From the NCBI GenBank assembly GCA_947085325.1, contig CAMTVY010000001.1, positions 1-64,000 on the forward strand: DNA of 64,000 bases, in the 5' to 3' direction. The first letter of the stretch is position 1. Every line of letters begins with the position of its first letter. The translations under genes and the position numbers were made by a program. Below are positions 32,453 through 42,413 of this stretch, one piece after another. The notes beneath the pieces are model-generated. The model had not been told where the DNA came from and did not search any database. It saw only the letters and a list, made by a program, of their open reading frames with translations. Source of the stretch: JAQBXX01 sp947085325 (GTDB taxonomy: Bacteria; Pseudomonadota; Gammaproteobacteria; SURF-13).

Positions 32453-33922
32453 ATGAGTCGCGAAATCCTGATCAATGTCACGCCACGCGAAACGCGTGTT
32501 GCCGTCGTTGAAAACGGCGTGCTGCAGGATATTTTTGTGGAGCGCGCGCGCAAGCTGGGTCTGGTCGGTAACATATACAAGGGCCGTGTGAGCCGCGTAT
32601 TACCCGGCATGCAGGCTGCTTTCGTGGATGTCGGTCTGGAGCGCACTGCGTTCCTGCATGCCTCGGATATTCTCCCCCCCACCAATGGCGATGAGCCGGA
32701 CGAGAAAAAAACCAGCGAGCCGATTGCCTCGCTGTTGCGTGACGGCCAGGAGTTGCTGGTGCAGGTGGTGAAAGATCCGCTGGGCAGCAAAGGCGCGCGT
32801 CTCACCACCCAGATATCCATTGCCTCACGTTACCTTGTGTTCATGCCTAACACGACGCATATCGGTGTGTCGCAGCGGATTGAAGACCCTGCAGAACGCC
32901 AGCGCCTGAAGGATATCCTTAAGGAAAATATCCCGCCTGCGGCAGGTGGCGGCTACATCATCCGCACGGTGACGGAGGGAGTGAGCGCGGATGAGTTGCG
33001 TTCTGATATGGCGTTTCTGCACAAATTGTGGACGGCGATCGATGAGCGCGCGCGCAGCAAGGAGGCAGCGCCGCTGATTCATGAAGACTTGCCGCTGGTG
33101 ATGCGCACCATGCGCGACCTGGTGGAGGTGGAGGTTGAAAAGGTGCGCATTGATTCGCGCGAAACCTGTCAGCGCGTGCTCCAGTTTGCACGGGAATTCA
33201 TTCCCCAGATCGTAGAGCGCATTGAACACTACCCGGGCGAGCGCCCGATCTTTGACCTCTACAGCGTGGAAGACGAAATTCAGAAGGCACTGGAGCGCAA
33301 GGTGCAACTGAAGTCGGGCGGTTATCTCATGTTTGACCAGACCGAGGCGATGACAACAATTGATGTCAATACGGGCGCCTTCGTGGGCCATCGCAATCTG
33401 GAAGAAACCATTTTCAAGACCAACCTGGAAGCGGCGCAAACTATCGCCCGCCAGCTCCGCCTGCGCAATCTGGGCGGCATCATCATTCTCGACTTTATCG
33501 ACATGATCGACTCTGATCACCGGCGCCAGGTGTTGCGTGCGTTGAACAAGGCGCTGGAGCGTGATCATGCCAAGACCCACATCTCCGAAGTGTCCGCGCT
33601 GGGGCTGGTGGAGATGACGCGTAAGCGCACGCGCGAAAGCCTGGAACATGTGCTGTGTGAGCCGTGTCCGGCCTGTCAGGGACGGGGTTCGCTCAAGACC
33701 GCCGAGACCGTGTGTTATGAAATCTTCCGTGAAATCCTGCGTGAGGCGCGCCAGTTCGAGGCGCAGCGTTTTCTGGTCATGGCCTCGCAGGAAGTGGTGG
33801 GTCTGCTGCTGGATGAAGAGTCCACCGGGCTGGCGGAGCTGGAGGAGTTCATCGGCAAGCAGATCCGGCTCCAGGTCGAGGCGCAGTACACGCAGGAACA
33901 ATACGACGTGGTGCTGACCTGA
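32453..33922 (+). CDS. rng: Ribonuclease G
   Basis: Endoribonuclease maturing the 5' end of 16S rRNA and degrading some mRNAs. The 489-residue protein starts MSREILINVTPRETRVAVVE. It has an S1-like RNA-binding domain (about 38-120, GNIYKGRVSRVLPGMQAAFVD), the RNase E/G catalytic core with metal-binding ILDFIDM, and the zinc-link CEPCPACQGRG. It lacks the long RNase E C-terminal scaffold, confirming RNase G. yhdP follows 8 nt later, as in other Gammaproteobacteria. Confidence 0.96.
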   Translation: MSREILINVTPRETRVAVVENGVLQDIFVERARKLGLVGNIYKGRVSRVLPGMQAAFVDVGLERTAFLHASDILPPTNGDEPDEKKTSEPIASLLRDGQELLVQVVKDPLGSKGARLTTQISIASRYLVFMPNTTHIGVSQRIEDPAERQRLKDILKENIPPAAGGGYIIRTVTEGVSADELRSDMAFLHKLWTAIDERARSKEAAPLIHEDLPLVMRTMRDLVEVEVEKVRIDSRETCQRVLQFAREFIPQIVERIEHYPGERPIFDLYSVEDEIQKALERKVQLKSGGYLMFDQTEAMTTIDVNTGAFVGHRNLEETIFKTNLEAAQTIARQLRLRNLGGIIILDFIDMIDSDHRRQVLRALNKALERDHAKTHISEVSALGLVEMTRKRTRESLEHVLCEPCPACQGRGSLKTAETVCYEIFREILREARQFEAQRFLVMASQEVVGLLLDEESTGLAELEEFIGKQIRLQVEAQYTQEQYDVVLT

Positions 33923-33930
33923 GGCACACA

Positions 33931-36900
33931 ATGCGCGCTACCCGCTACAGACTGCACGCTGCGTTACACCGGCTGATGGCGGCAAGCCATATCACGCTGC
34001 ACCATACCTGGAAGATGGCCATCGGCGCGACTGCCGTCATCGTTATCACGGCGGGGGTGATTCTCGGTGTGGCGCGTCTGCTGTCGCCCATGCTGGGCGA
34101 ATTTCGCGGCGACATCGAGGCCTGGGCCAGCGCTGCCACTGGCCAGCCGGTGAAGATCGGTGGACTCGAGGCGGACTGGTCGGGGTGGCTGCCGCAGATC
34201 AAGCTGACCGATGTGCGCGTGTACGCCACGCAGGGCGAGCAGGTGCTGCTACGATTCAGTGATACGCTGATGCGCATTGACCCGCTGATTTATCTGCGCC
34301 ACAGGCGCGTTGAGCCCAGCCATCTGGTGCTGGTGGGGGTGGATCTGTCGCTCATCCGTACGCCGGAAGGCAGTATCGTGTTGGAAGGATTCGAAGGCCG
34401 CGACCTGTCGGATGGCGTGTTCGTGCAATGGTTGTTACGACAGGGGCGGCTCGATGTACGGCACAGCCGGGTAGACTGGACCGATCAGGAGACGGGTAAG
34501 TCACGGCGGCGTTTCAATGACGTGAGCTTCTTGCTGCGGACGGATGGTAAGCGACATCAGTTGAATGGCGAACTGGAGTTACCCGGTACACAGCCCGGGC
34601 ATGTGACGCTCGCGCTCGATTTCGGCGGCGATCTTGCCGCCCCTGTCAGCTGGGGCGGCAAGATGTACCTGCAAACGCAGGATGTCGACCTGGTACAGGT
34701 GCAGGAGTTGCTGCAATGGCCGGGCGCGGTGGCATCACAAGGTGCTGTTGATTTCATGCTTTGGGGTGAGTGGAGCGATACACGCCTGCAGCGACTGGAG
34801 GGCGAGGCTACGGCGCGCGACGTACGCCTCGTGGCTGCGGGGAAGCCAGTGTTGGAGGTGCGCCGGGTGAGTACGCAACTGCAGTGGCAGCGGGAAACGT
34901 ATGGGTGGAATCTTGCGGCCGAGCGTTTTGTGATTGAGCGTGATACGGTTGCGCCTGCGATACGTTTGGCGGTTGTGTCATCCAAGGCGGCGGATGGATC
35001 ATCGGTGCTGGATGCGCGTGTGAGCGAGTGGCGCATCGAAGATGCCGCCGCACTGCTGCTGGCGACTGGTACGGCAGAGGCAGTGCTGCGAGCGCCACTT
35101 ACCAGCATGCAGCCACGGGGTATATTGCGTGATGTGCGCGTGCGCGTTGCGTCACAGTCATCCGGCGGCACTTTCAAGAACTTCTATCTCAGCGCACGGG
35201 CCGAGGGTGTGCGTACGCATGCCTTCCAGTCCTTGCCCGCGCTCGATAATGTCAGTGGTATTTTGCAATGCGATGCAGACTCCGGCAGCTTCGAGATCGA
35301 CACACATCAGGGGCATGTTGTGTTCAGCGGTCTGCGCAAGCCGGTGATAATCAAACGTGCAACCGGCACGCTGGGTTGGGTGCGTACGGATCAGGGTTGG
35401 CGCGCCGGGATCAAGGGCGTGGAGCTCAATAACGATGATCTGAGTGTGCATACCAGCGGTGTGATCGAGTGGCCCCGCGACGGTTCATCCCCGAGCGTCA
35501 ATCTGCGATCTGATTTTTCCAGCCCCAATATCGGGCACCTGCCGGACTATCTGCCGGATGCGTTACCCGCACCAGCGCGCACCTGGGTTACGCGCGCGCT
35601 GGTGACAGGTCGCATCCACTCAGGCAGCGCGGTTGTGCGCGGGCGGCTCAGCGATTTTCCGTTTGATGGCGGCAGCGGGGTGGCCGAGATACGCATGATG
35701 CTGAGTGGGGCGGTGCTCGATTATGATCCGGGCTGGCCGTGGTTGGGAGATGTTGAGGGCGAAGTGATAGTTCGCGGTCGCAGTCTGGAGGTTAATGTTG
35801 TCTCCGGGAAAATACTCGACTCCGAAGTAAAGAAGGTGAGCGCCACGATTCCCGATATGACGCTGAAAGAGCCGCTGCTCACTGTGTTGGGCACAGCACG
35901 CGGCGCGGCGACCGATGTGCTGCGCCTGCTGCGCGAGAGCCCACTCAAGAATACAGTGGCAGGCTACGTGGCGGGCGTGAGTGCACGCGGTGGAATCACG
36001 CTCGATCTGGAGTTGTTGATACCGCTTTCCGCCCGGCCCAACCAGATCAAGGGTGCGTTGGCCTTCAAGGAGGGGGCGCTACGCTATGTGGATAAGCCGC
36101 AGGAGCGCGATATCGAGCTCACGCACATCAACGGCACGCTCAGCTTCAGCGGCGACTACCATATCACCGGCAATAATATTGACGCCACCCTGTACGGCCA
36201 GAAAGTGAAGCTTGCGCTGCGGACGGAAACGTCGGCTGCGGCAGGCAACGCCAGACAGTTGCTGGCGATCGAGGCACGCGGCAAGACCGATGTTGCCGGT
36301 ATCGTGCGGCAACTGAAACAGATCGCGCCGGACATGCAGGCACGCACGTTGGACTGGCTAAGCGGCGACACTGACTGGGTTGGGACGCTGTATCTGCAGG
36401 CAGCTGCCGATAATGCCTCTTTTGAGAGTGAGTGGCGGCTGGCATCTTCGCTGCGGGGTATGGCGCTGAAACTGCCCGACCCGCTCGGCAAACCCGAGAC
36501 GGAGGCAGTGTCATTCATGGTCGAAAGTGCGCCGGCCTTAACCCCGCAGAACAGGCGCTTCAACCTGCATTACGGTAAGCGCATAAATGGCGCATTCGAA
36601 TTAGCGCGCACCAACAAGGTGTGGGAATTGGCGCGTGGCGAGCTGTATTTTGGTGCGGCCAAGGCGACCTTGCCGCCACAGGGCCTGCGCGTCAGTGGTG
36701 AGGTTGAGCGGTTCGCGCTGACAGAGTGGCTGCAATTTCTGGCCCAGGGCGACAACCGTGCAGGCGGTTTTACGGACAAGCTCAATGCCGTGGATGTACA
36801 TGTGGGTGCGCTGGAAGTGTACGGTCAGAATTTCAGCGATATCCAGCTACGTGCGTCCCAGACGGCCCGGGCTTGGGAGGCGAATGTCAGTAGTGCGACG

Positions 36901-37848
36901 CTGGCGGGCAGCCTGCATCTGGCGCGCGAGAAAGAGGCCATGCTGGTGATGAAGCTGGATCGCCTGCATCTCGGCAAGGTAACAGGAGGCGTGACCAAGG
37001 GCGCGGATCCACGCCAGTGGCCGGCATTGCGGGTCGATGTGGAAAATTTCAAATATGGCGATGCCAACCTTGGCCAGCTGCACCTTGATGCCGCCAAGCG
37101 CAGCCTCGGCTTGCGCATCGACAGCGTGAAGCTCACATCGCCAAACTTCCAGATCACCGGGCAGGGCGACTGGGTGATGGAGCAGGAACGACCCATGTCG
37201 CGCTTTACGGCCAAGGCCCGCGCGGATGACATGGGAAAAATGCTTACCGCCTTCGGCTACGACACCCCGGTCTCCGAAGGCAAGAGCCAGTTTGATCTTG
37301 CCGCCAGCTGGCCGGGTTCCCCCGCTGATTTCACGCTCGAGCAACTGAATGGTGACCTGGATCTGCGGGTAACCAAAGGGCGCCTGCTGGAAGTAGACCC
37401 CGGTGCCGGGCGGGTTTTTGGCTTGCTGAGCCTGCAGGCGTTGCCGCGCAGGTTGACGCTCGATTTCAGCGACCTGTTCTCCAGGGGGTTCAGTTTTGAT
37501 CGTATCGAAGGCAGTTTCGTGCTGGAAAACGGCAATGCCTATACCAATAACCTCGTCATGCAGGGTCCTGCGGCCAAGGTGACAGTGACAGGTCGCACGG
37601 GGCTTGCGGCCAAGGACTACGATCAAGTAGTCACGGTTCAGCCCGAGATCAGCGAGGGACTGTCCGTGGGCGCAGGGCTCGCGGGCGGGCCGATAGTGGG
37701 CTTGTCATTCTTTCTGGCCAACAAGCTGTTGCCGGGCCTCAAGGACATCGCAGCGTATCAATACACGATCAAAGGCCCATGGAAAGAGCCTGTCATTGCA
37801 CCTGTCGAAGCGGGCAAGGCGGAGGACGCGAAAAAGACCGCGGGCTGA
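33931..37848 (+). CDS. yhdP: YhdP family AsmA-like protein
   Basis: A very large (1305-residue) inner-membrane-anchored periplasmic protein. One N-terminal transmembrane helix (MAIGATAVIVITAGVILGVA) precedes a long beta-rich chain ending in an AsmA-like C-terminal domain (FSFDRIEGSFVLENGNAYTNNLVMQGPAAKVTVTG, split across strands). In E. coli YhdP, with TamB and YdbH, is implicated in phospholipid traffic to the outer membrane through a long hydrophobic groove. Length and position after rng match the family. Confidence 0.93.
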   Translation: MRATRYRLHAALHRLMAASHITLHHTWKMAIGATAVIVITAGVILGVARLLSPMLGEFRGDIEAWASAATGQPVKIGGLEADWSGWLPQIKLTDVRVYATQGEQVLLRFSDTLMRIDPLIYLRHRRVEPSHLVLVGVDLSLIRTPEGSIVLEGFEGRDLSDGVFVQWLLRQGRLDVRHSRVDWTDQETGKSRRRFNDVSFLLRTDGKRHQLNGELELPGTQPGHVTLALDFGGDLAAPVSWGGKMYLQTQDVDLVQVQELLQWPGAVASQGAVDFMLWGEWSDTRLQRLEGEATARDVRLVAAGKPVLEVRRVSTQLQWQRETYGWNLAAERFVIERDTVAPAIRLAVVSSKAADGSSVLDARVSEWRIEDAAALLLATGTAEAVLRAPLTSMQPRGILRDVRVRVASQSSGGTFKNFYLSARAEGVRTHAFQSLPALDNVSGILQCDADSGSFEIDTHQGHVVFSGLRKPVIIKRATGTLGWVRTDQGWRAGIKGVELNNDDLSVHTSGVIEWPRDGSSPSVNLRSDFSSPNIGHLPDYLPDALPAPARTWVTRALVTGRIHSGSAVVRGRLSDFPFDGGSGVAEIRMMLSGAVLDYDPGWPWLGDVEGEVIVRGRSLEVNVVSGKILDSEVKKVSATIPDMTLKEPLLTVLGTARGAATDVLRLLRESPLKNTVAGYVAGVSARGGITLDLELLIPLSARPNQIKGALAFKEGALRYVDKPQERDIELTHINGTLSFSGDYHITGNNIDATLYGQKVKLALRTETSAAAGNARQLLAIEARGKTDVAGIVRQLKQIAPDMQARTLDWLSGDTDWVGTLYLQAAADNASFESEWRLASSLRGMALKLPDPLGKPETEAVSFMVESAPALTPQNRRFNLHYGKRINGAFELARTNKVWELARGELYFGAAKATLPPQGLRVSGEVERFALTEWLQFLAQGDNRAGGFTDKLNAVDVHVGALEVYGQNFSDIQLRASQTARAWEANVSSATLAGSLHLAREKEAMLVMKLDRLHLGKVTGGVTKGADPRQWPALRVDVENFKYGDANLGQLHLDAAKRSLGLRIDSVKLTSPNFQITGQGDWVMEQERPMSRFTAKARADDMGKMLTAFGYDTPVSEGKSQFDLAASWPGSPADFTLEQLNGDLDLRVTKGRLLEVDPGAGRVFGLLSLQALPRRLTLDFSDLFSRGFSFDRIEGSFVLENGNAYTNNLVMQGPAAKVTVTGRTGLAAKDYDQVVTVQPEISEGLSVGAGLAGGPIVGLSFFLANKLLPGLKDIAAYQYTIKGPWKEPVIAPVEAGKAEDAKKTAG

Positions 37849-37967
37849 AGCCACAGGCCAAATCTGTTAGAATTTTGCATCCGCCGGTATGCTGGCACTG
37901 CATGCCGATACGTCAGTCCGGGCAGTGGATACTGATATTTTTAGTTACCAGAGAAGGAGGTTGCGTA

Positions 37968-38494
37968 TGAAACGAATCATTCTTATGTTCGGTGTATTGG
38001 CACTGGCACTGGGCGCGTGTGGCAAAGAGGAATCAACCACGATTACACCGACGCAGCAAGAGGCTGCGCCCGCAACCCCGGCCCCTCCCGCACCTGTGAC
38101 GATGACGGCGCCTGCACCAGAAGCTGCTCCCGCACCTGAACCAGCGCCTGTAGCGTCCGCTCCGGAAACCCCTGCGGCGGCACCAGTAGCACCCGCACCC
38201 GCTGCGGCTTCAGCCGGCGGAGTGCTGGACATGGAGGCGGGCACGGCGCTCGGCAAGCAGGGCGGCTGCTTCGCCTGTCACCATATGGAGCAGAAGCGTG
38301 TTGGCCCGGCCTGGAGTGAAGTGGGCAAGAAGTACAAAGGCGACGCGGGTGCGCGCGAGAATCTCATCAAGTGGGTGCACTCAGGCGGCACTGGCCGCTG
38401 GCAGATGGGTGTGATGCCGGCGTACTCCCCGCGCGTCTCCGACGCCGATATCGAGAAGCTGGTGGACTTTATCCTCTCGCTGCCCAGGGCGTAG
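37968..38494 (+). CDS. Cytochrome c lipoprotein with Ala/Pro-rich linker
   Basis: A 175-residue lipoprotein. The signal peptide ends in the lipobox LALGAC. An Ala/Pro-rich tether of about 65 residues (about 25-85) follows, then a single c-type haem domain with CFACH, a distal methionine in GVMPAYSPR and a C-terminal helix DADIEKLVDFILSLP. It resembles cytochrome c5/c552-type electron carriers, here attached to a membrane and able to reach its partners through the tether. A near-consensus ribosome binding site (GAAGGAGGTTGCGT before ATG) suggests high expression. The respiratory partner is unknown. Confidence 0.88.
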
Positions 38495-38545
38495 CAGAGC
38501 GCGGCCCTGTTTATTATAGGGTGCAGACCAGGCCAGAAAACAAAT

Positions 38546-38570
38546 CCTCCCCCGTGCGGCAAGGGGGAGG
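38546..38570. repeat. GC hairpin downstream of the cytochrome gene
   Basis: A perfect 8-bp stem, CCTCCCCC and GGGGGAGG, around a 9-nt loop. No T-run follows on the plus strand, although T-rich sequence follows on the minus strand. It may help end the cytochrome transcript. It resembles the short GC hairpins at 7539 and 23473. Confidence 0.5.
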
Positions 38571-38664
38571 TGCTCCATGAGCCTTGCTCCCTACTCCTTC
38601 GGATGGGGGCCGCTGTATCGAAGGCCGTGAAGGCCGCAGATAGCTGAGAGGGGGTGGTTTAAGG

Positions 38665-38670
38665 TATAAT
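38665..38670 (+). promoter_or_regulatory. Candidate -10 box of the lepA operon
   Basis: TATAAT at 38665-38670 lies 26 bp upstream of the lepA GTG start in the gap before the operon. No good -35 match is found 16-18 bp upstream, so the assignment is tentative. Confidence 0.4.
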
Positions 38671-38696
38671 TTCCCCTTGCACCAAGGGTTTGGACA

Positions 38697-40499
38697 GTGG
38701 TCGCTATCTCGCATATCCGTAACTTCTCCATCATTGCTCACATCGACCATGGCAAATCCACGCTTGCGGACCGCTTCATCGAGCTCTGTGGCGGCTTGAC
38801 GGCGCGCGAGATGTCGGCGCAGGTGCTGGATTCGATGGATCTCGAGCGCGAGCGCGGCATCACCATCAAGGCGCAATGCGTGTCGCTCAACTACAAGGCC
38901 GACAATGGCGAGACCTACCTGTTAAACCTGATCGACACGCCCGGTCACGTCGATTTTTCCTACGAGGTATCGCGCTCGCTCGCGGCATGCGAGGGTGCGC
39001 TGCTGGTGGTGGATGCGGCGCAGGGGGTGGGTGCGCAGAGCGTGGCCAACTGCTATACCGCAATGGAGCAGGGGGTCACGGTCGTGCCCGTATTGAACAA
39101 GGTGGATCTCCCCACGGCGGAGCCCGCGCGGGTGATCAGCGAAATCGAGGAAATCATAGGCATCGAGGCCGAGGATGCGTTGCGCGTGAGCGCCAAAACC
39201 GGTCTCGGTGTCAGGGAAGTGCTGGAGCAGTTGATTCAGCTTGTGCCCGCGCCCGGCGGTGATGCCGATGCGCCGTTGCAGGCGCTCATCATTGATTCCT
39301 GGTTTGATAATTTTGTCGGCGTCATCTCGCTGGTGCGCGTAATGCAGGGGCGCATCACACCCAAGGACAAGATCAGGGTGATGTCTACCGGGCGCGCGTT
39401 CCAGGTGGAAAAGGTGGGTGTATTCAAACCCAAGCGCAGCGAGACACAAGGGCTGCAGGCGGGCGAGGTGGGTTATGTGATCGCCGGCATCAAGGACGTG
39501 AATGGCGCGCCGGTGGGCGATACGCTCACGCACGTGGATAATCCGGCCCTGAAGGCGCTCGCCGGGTTCAAGGCGGTGCAGCCGCAGGTGTTCGCGGGGC
39601 TGTTCCCGATCGACCCGGAAGATTATGTGGATCTACGCGAGGCGCTCGGCAAGCTCAAACTGAACGACGCCTCGTTGCACTATGAGCCGGAAACCTCGCA
39701 GGCGCTCGGTTTCGGCTTTCGCTGCGGTTTCCTCGGCCTGCTGCACATGGAGATCGTGCAGGAGCGGCTGGAGCGGGAATACCAGATCAATCTCATCGGC
39801 ACGGCCCCCACCGTGGTGTATGAGGTGCTGACCACCCAGGGTGAAGTGGTGCGCGTGGACAACCCGTCCAAGTTGCCGCCGCAGAACCACATCGCCGAGA
39901 TGCGCGAGCCGCTTATTCGCGCCGATATTTTTGTGCCCCAGCAGTATCTGGGCGATGTGATCGGCCTGTGCGTGGAAAAGCGCGGGGTGCAGAAGAATCT
40001 GCAATTTCACGGCAAGCAGGCATCCTTGACCTACGATCTGCCGATGAATGAAGTCGTGATGGATTTCTTTGATAGGCTGAAATCGGTGAGTCGCGGCTAC
40101 GCCTCTTTCAGCTATCACTTCGACCGCTTTCAGGCCGCTGACCTGACGCGGCTGGACATCCTCATCAACGGCGAGCGGGTGGATGCGCTGTCGCTGATCG
40201 TGCACCGCGAACGCAGCCAGATGCGGGGGCGTGAGCTGGTGGAGCGGATGAAGGAGATCATCCCGCGCCAGATGTTTGAAGTTGCCATCCAGGCCGCGAT
40301 CGGATCCCACGTGATTGCGCGCCAGACAGTCAAGGCGATGCGCAAGAACGTAATCGCAAAATGCTACGGTGGCGACATCTCGCGCAAGCGCAAACTGCTG
40401 GAAAAGCAGAAGGAAGGAAAAAAGCGCATGAAACAGGTCGGCAGGGTGGAGATTCCGCAAGAGGCATTTCTGGCAGTGCTTAAGACAGGTGGCAAATGA
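38697..40499 (+). CDS. lepA: Elongation factor 4 (LepA)
   Basis: Ribosome-associated GTPase able to back-translocate or assist ribosome assembly. It has 600 residues with an EF-G-like layout: P-loop AHIDHGKSTLADR, DTPGHVDF and NKVDL in the G domain, then domains II, III and V, and the LepA-specific C-terminal domain (CYGGDISRKRKLLEKQKEGK). It starts with GTG at 38697, with AAGG upstream. It overlaps lepB by ATGA and heads the operon. Confidence 0.97.
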   Translation: MVAISHIRNFSIIAHIDHGKSTLADRFIELCGGLTAREMSAQVLDSMDLERERGITIKAQCVSLNYKADNGETYLLNLIDTPGHVDFSYEVSRSLAACEGALLVVDAAQGVGAQSVANCYTAMEQGVTVVPVLNKVDLPTAEPARVISEIEEIIGIEAEDALRVSAKTGLGVREVLEQLIQLVPAPGGDADAPLQALIIDSWFDNFVGVISLVRVMQGRITPKDKIRVMSTGRAFQVEKVGVFKPKRSETQGLQAGEVGYVIAGIKDVNGAPVGDTLTHVDNPALKALAGFKAVQPQVFAGLFPIDPEDYVDLREALGKLKLNDASLHYEPETSQALGFGFRCGFLGLLHMEIVQERLEREYQINLIGTAPTVVYEVLTTQGEVVRVDNPSKLPPQNHIAEMREPLIRADIFVPQQYLGDVIGLCVEKRGVQKNLQFHGKQASLTYDLPMNEVVMDFFDRLKSVSRGYASFSYHFDRFQAADLTRLDILINGERVDALSLIVHRERSQMRGRELVERMKEIIPRQMFEVAIQAAIGSHVIARQTVKAMRKNVIAKCYGGDISRKRKLLEKQKEGKKRMKQVGRVEIPQEAFLAVLKTGGK

Positions 40500-41317
40500 A
40501 CGTTGATTTTGCAGCAGTGCTGCTGGCAGCAGTGGTCGTGAGTGGCGTGATATGGGCCTTTGACGCAATGCTGTTTGCCTCGCGCCGGCGGGCAGCGCTG
40601 GCCCACATGCGGGCGGGGGGCGCCGCACAGGCGGAGATCGAGCGTCTGGAGCGTGGCCCGGTGCTGGTGGAGTACGCGCGCTCATTCTTTCCGGTATTCC
40701 TGGCCGTATTGCTGCTGCGCTCGTTTCTGGTGGAGCCGTTCCGTATACCCTCAAACTCGATGATGCCGACCCTGCTTACCGGTGACTTTATTCTGGTGAA
40801 CAAGTTTACCTATGGCATCCGGCTGCCGGTGATCGACAGGAAAGTCATTGAGATGAATACGCCGCAGCGGGGTGACGTCATTGTGTTCCGCTACCCGCTT
40901 GACCCCTCGGCCGACTATATCAAGCGGGTGGCCGGTGTGCCGGGCGATCATATCGCGTATTACAACAAGACCCTGCGTGTGAATGGCCAGCTTATGGCGC
41001 AGGAGTCCATGGGTATTTACACCGGGGCGGGTGCCGGTAGCGGCATGACCGGGGCGGATCTGCTGCAGGAGACCCTGGGCGACAAGGCGCACCCGATTCT
41101 GGTGCGCCCTGGCCAGCCCTCGGTCGAGGGCGAGTTCACGGTGCCGGCGGGGCAGTATTTTGTCATGGGTGATAACCGCGATAACAGCAATGACAGCCGT
41201 TACTGGGGCACCGTGCCGGAACAGAATCTGGTGGGCAAGGCCTTCATGATCTGGATGAATTGGGACGGCTCGAATGGTGGTGTATCATGGCGGCGTATCG
41301 GGACCAGCATCCAGTAA
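40496..41317 (+). CDS. lepB: Signal peptidase I
   Basis: Inner-membrane protease removing signal peptides from exported proteins. In the 273-residue protein two N-terminal transmembrane helices (about 5-25 and 62-80) precede the periplasmic catalytic domain. That domain has the nucleophile serine in RIPSNSMMPTL, the general-base lysine in DYIKRVAGVPGD and the box GDNRDNSNDSRYWG. Gene order lepA-lepB-rnc is classical. Confidence 0.96.
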   Translation: MNVDFAAVLLAAVVVSGVIWAFDAMLFASRRRAALAHMRAGGAAQAEIERLERGPVLVEYARSFFPVFLAVLLLRSFLVEPFRIPSNSMMPTLLTGDFILVNKFTYGIRLPVIDRKVIEMNTPQRGDVIVFRYPLDPSADYIKRVAGVPGDHIAYYNKTLRVNGQLMAQESMGIYTGAGAGSGMTGADLLQETLGDKAHPILVRPGQPSVEGEFTVPAGQYFVMGDNRDNSNDSRYWGTVPEQNLVGKAFMIWMNWDGSNGGVSWRRIGTSIQ

Positions 41318-41355
41318 CGTCTAATGCTTGTGCCATGTGAGCCACAGGGGGAGCC

Positions 41356-41727
41356 ATGTATAACAGCAATAAACAGGGCGGTATATCGGCGATCGGGTTT
41401 ATCTTCATTCTTGGGCTGATCGGTGTATGTGCACTGATAACGCTTAGGCTATATCCGGCCTATATGGAAAACTTCAAGGTCTCGTTTGCCATGGATTCGC
41501 TCAGCAGCCAGCCGGGCATAGGCGAGAAGCGCAGAAGTGAAATCACCGACATGTTGATCAAGCGCCTGGATGTAGACAATGTCGATCACGTCAAGCCGGC
41601 GAATATCGAAATCAGGCCGGGCGACAACGGCGGTTTTCTGCTGAGCGTTAAATATGAAATCCGCGGCAACCTGATGGGCAACCTCGACTTTGTGGTGCGT
41701 TTCGACAAGAGCGTGGAGTTGCGTTGA
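41356..41727 (+). CDS. DUF4845 small membrane protein
   Basis: A 123-residue protein with an N-terminal hydrophobic helix (GGISAIGFIFILGLIGVCAL) that looks like a type IV-pilin-like or signal-anchor segment, followed by a small soluble domain. DUF4845 genes regularly lie between lepB and rnc in Gammaproteobacteria; function unknown. Its last codons overlap the TTG start of rnc. Confidence 0.85.
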   Translation: MYNSNKQGGISAIGFIFILGLIGVCALITLRLYPAYMENFKVSFAMDSLSSQPGIGEKRRSEITDMLIKRLDVDNVDHVKPANIEIRPGDNGGFLLSVKYEIRGNLMGNLDFVVRFDKSVELR

Positions 41728-42413
41728 GCGAAGCGCGCAGACGGTTGCATGAGCTGCTTGGATACCGCTTTGCCAACGCCGGGCTGCTGGAGGATGCGCT
41801 TACCCACCGCAGCGTGGGCGGCGCCAACAACGAACGGCTGGAATTTCTCGGCGACGCCATCCTGAACTTCATCATCGCTGCCGAGTTGTACCAACGCTTT
41901 CCCGAGGCGCGCGAAGGCGATTTGAGCCGGTTGCGCGCCAGCCTGGTAAAACGCGACGCATTGGCTGATCTGGCGGGCAACCTGAAGCTCGGCGAGCATC
42001 TCAGCCTGGGGCCGGGTGAACTCAAGAGCGGCGGTCAACGCCGTGCCTCCACGCTGGCGGATGCGCTTGAAGCCATTATCGGTGCCGTCTATCTGGATGG
42101 TGGCTTTGAGGCGGGCCGGACTTTCGTGCTGGGTCTGTACCGGGATGCACTGCAAAATATGCCGTCAGCGACAGGGATCAAAGACCCCAAAACCCGGTTG
42201 CAGGAATATCTCCAGTCGCGCCACAAGCCAACTCCGGAATACAGCATGGTCGAGGCGACAGGCGAGGCGCACGCGCAAACCTTCCGCGTTGAATGCCGTG
42301 CCGCAGGTATAGTGACCACCGAAGGCGTGGGCAGTACCCGCAGGCGCGCGGAACAGGCGGCAGCAGAGCAGGCGCTCCGGCAGCTGGGGCAAAGTCAGGA
42401 AGGCGGCCGCTGA
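41724..42413 (+). CDS. rnc: Ribonuclease III
   Basis: Double-strand-specific endoribonuclease for rRNA processing and mRNA decay. In the 229-residue protein the catalytic domain carries NERLEFLGDAIL with the metal-binding acidic residues and LADALEAIIGAVYLDGG, and a C-terminal double-stranded RNA-binding domain runs from about 155 (DPKTRLQEYLQ). The start is TTG 41724, overlapping the DUF4845 stop. The stop overlaps the era start (TGATG). Confidence 0.96.
   Translation: MSEARRRLHELLGYRFANAGLLEDALTHRSVGGANNERLEFLGDAILNFIIAAELYQRFPEAREGDLSRLRASLVKRDALADLAGNLKLGEHLSLGPGELKSGGQRRASTLADALEAIIGAVYLDGGFEAGRTFVLGLYRDALQNMPSATGIKDPKTRLQEYLQSRHKPTPEYSMVEATGEAHAQTFRVECRAAGIVTTEGVGSTRRRAEQAAAEQALRQLGQSQEGGR

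Noticed and set aside
32205..32456. 83-residue frame upstream of rng
   Set aside because: Its translation has no family features, it overlaps the rng start, and it probably covers promoter DNA.
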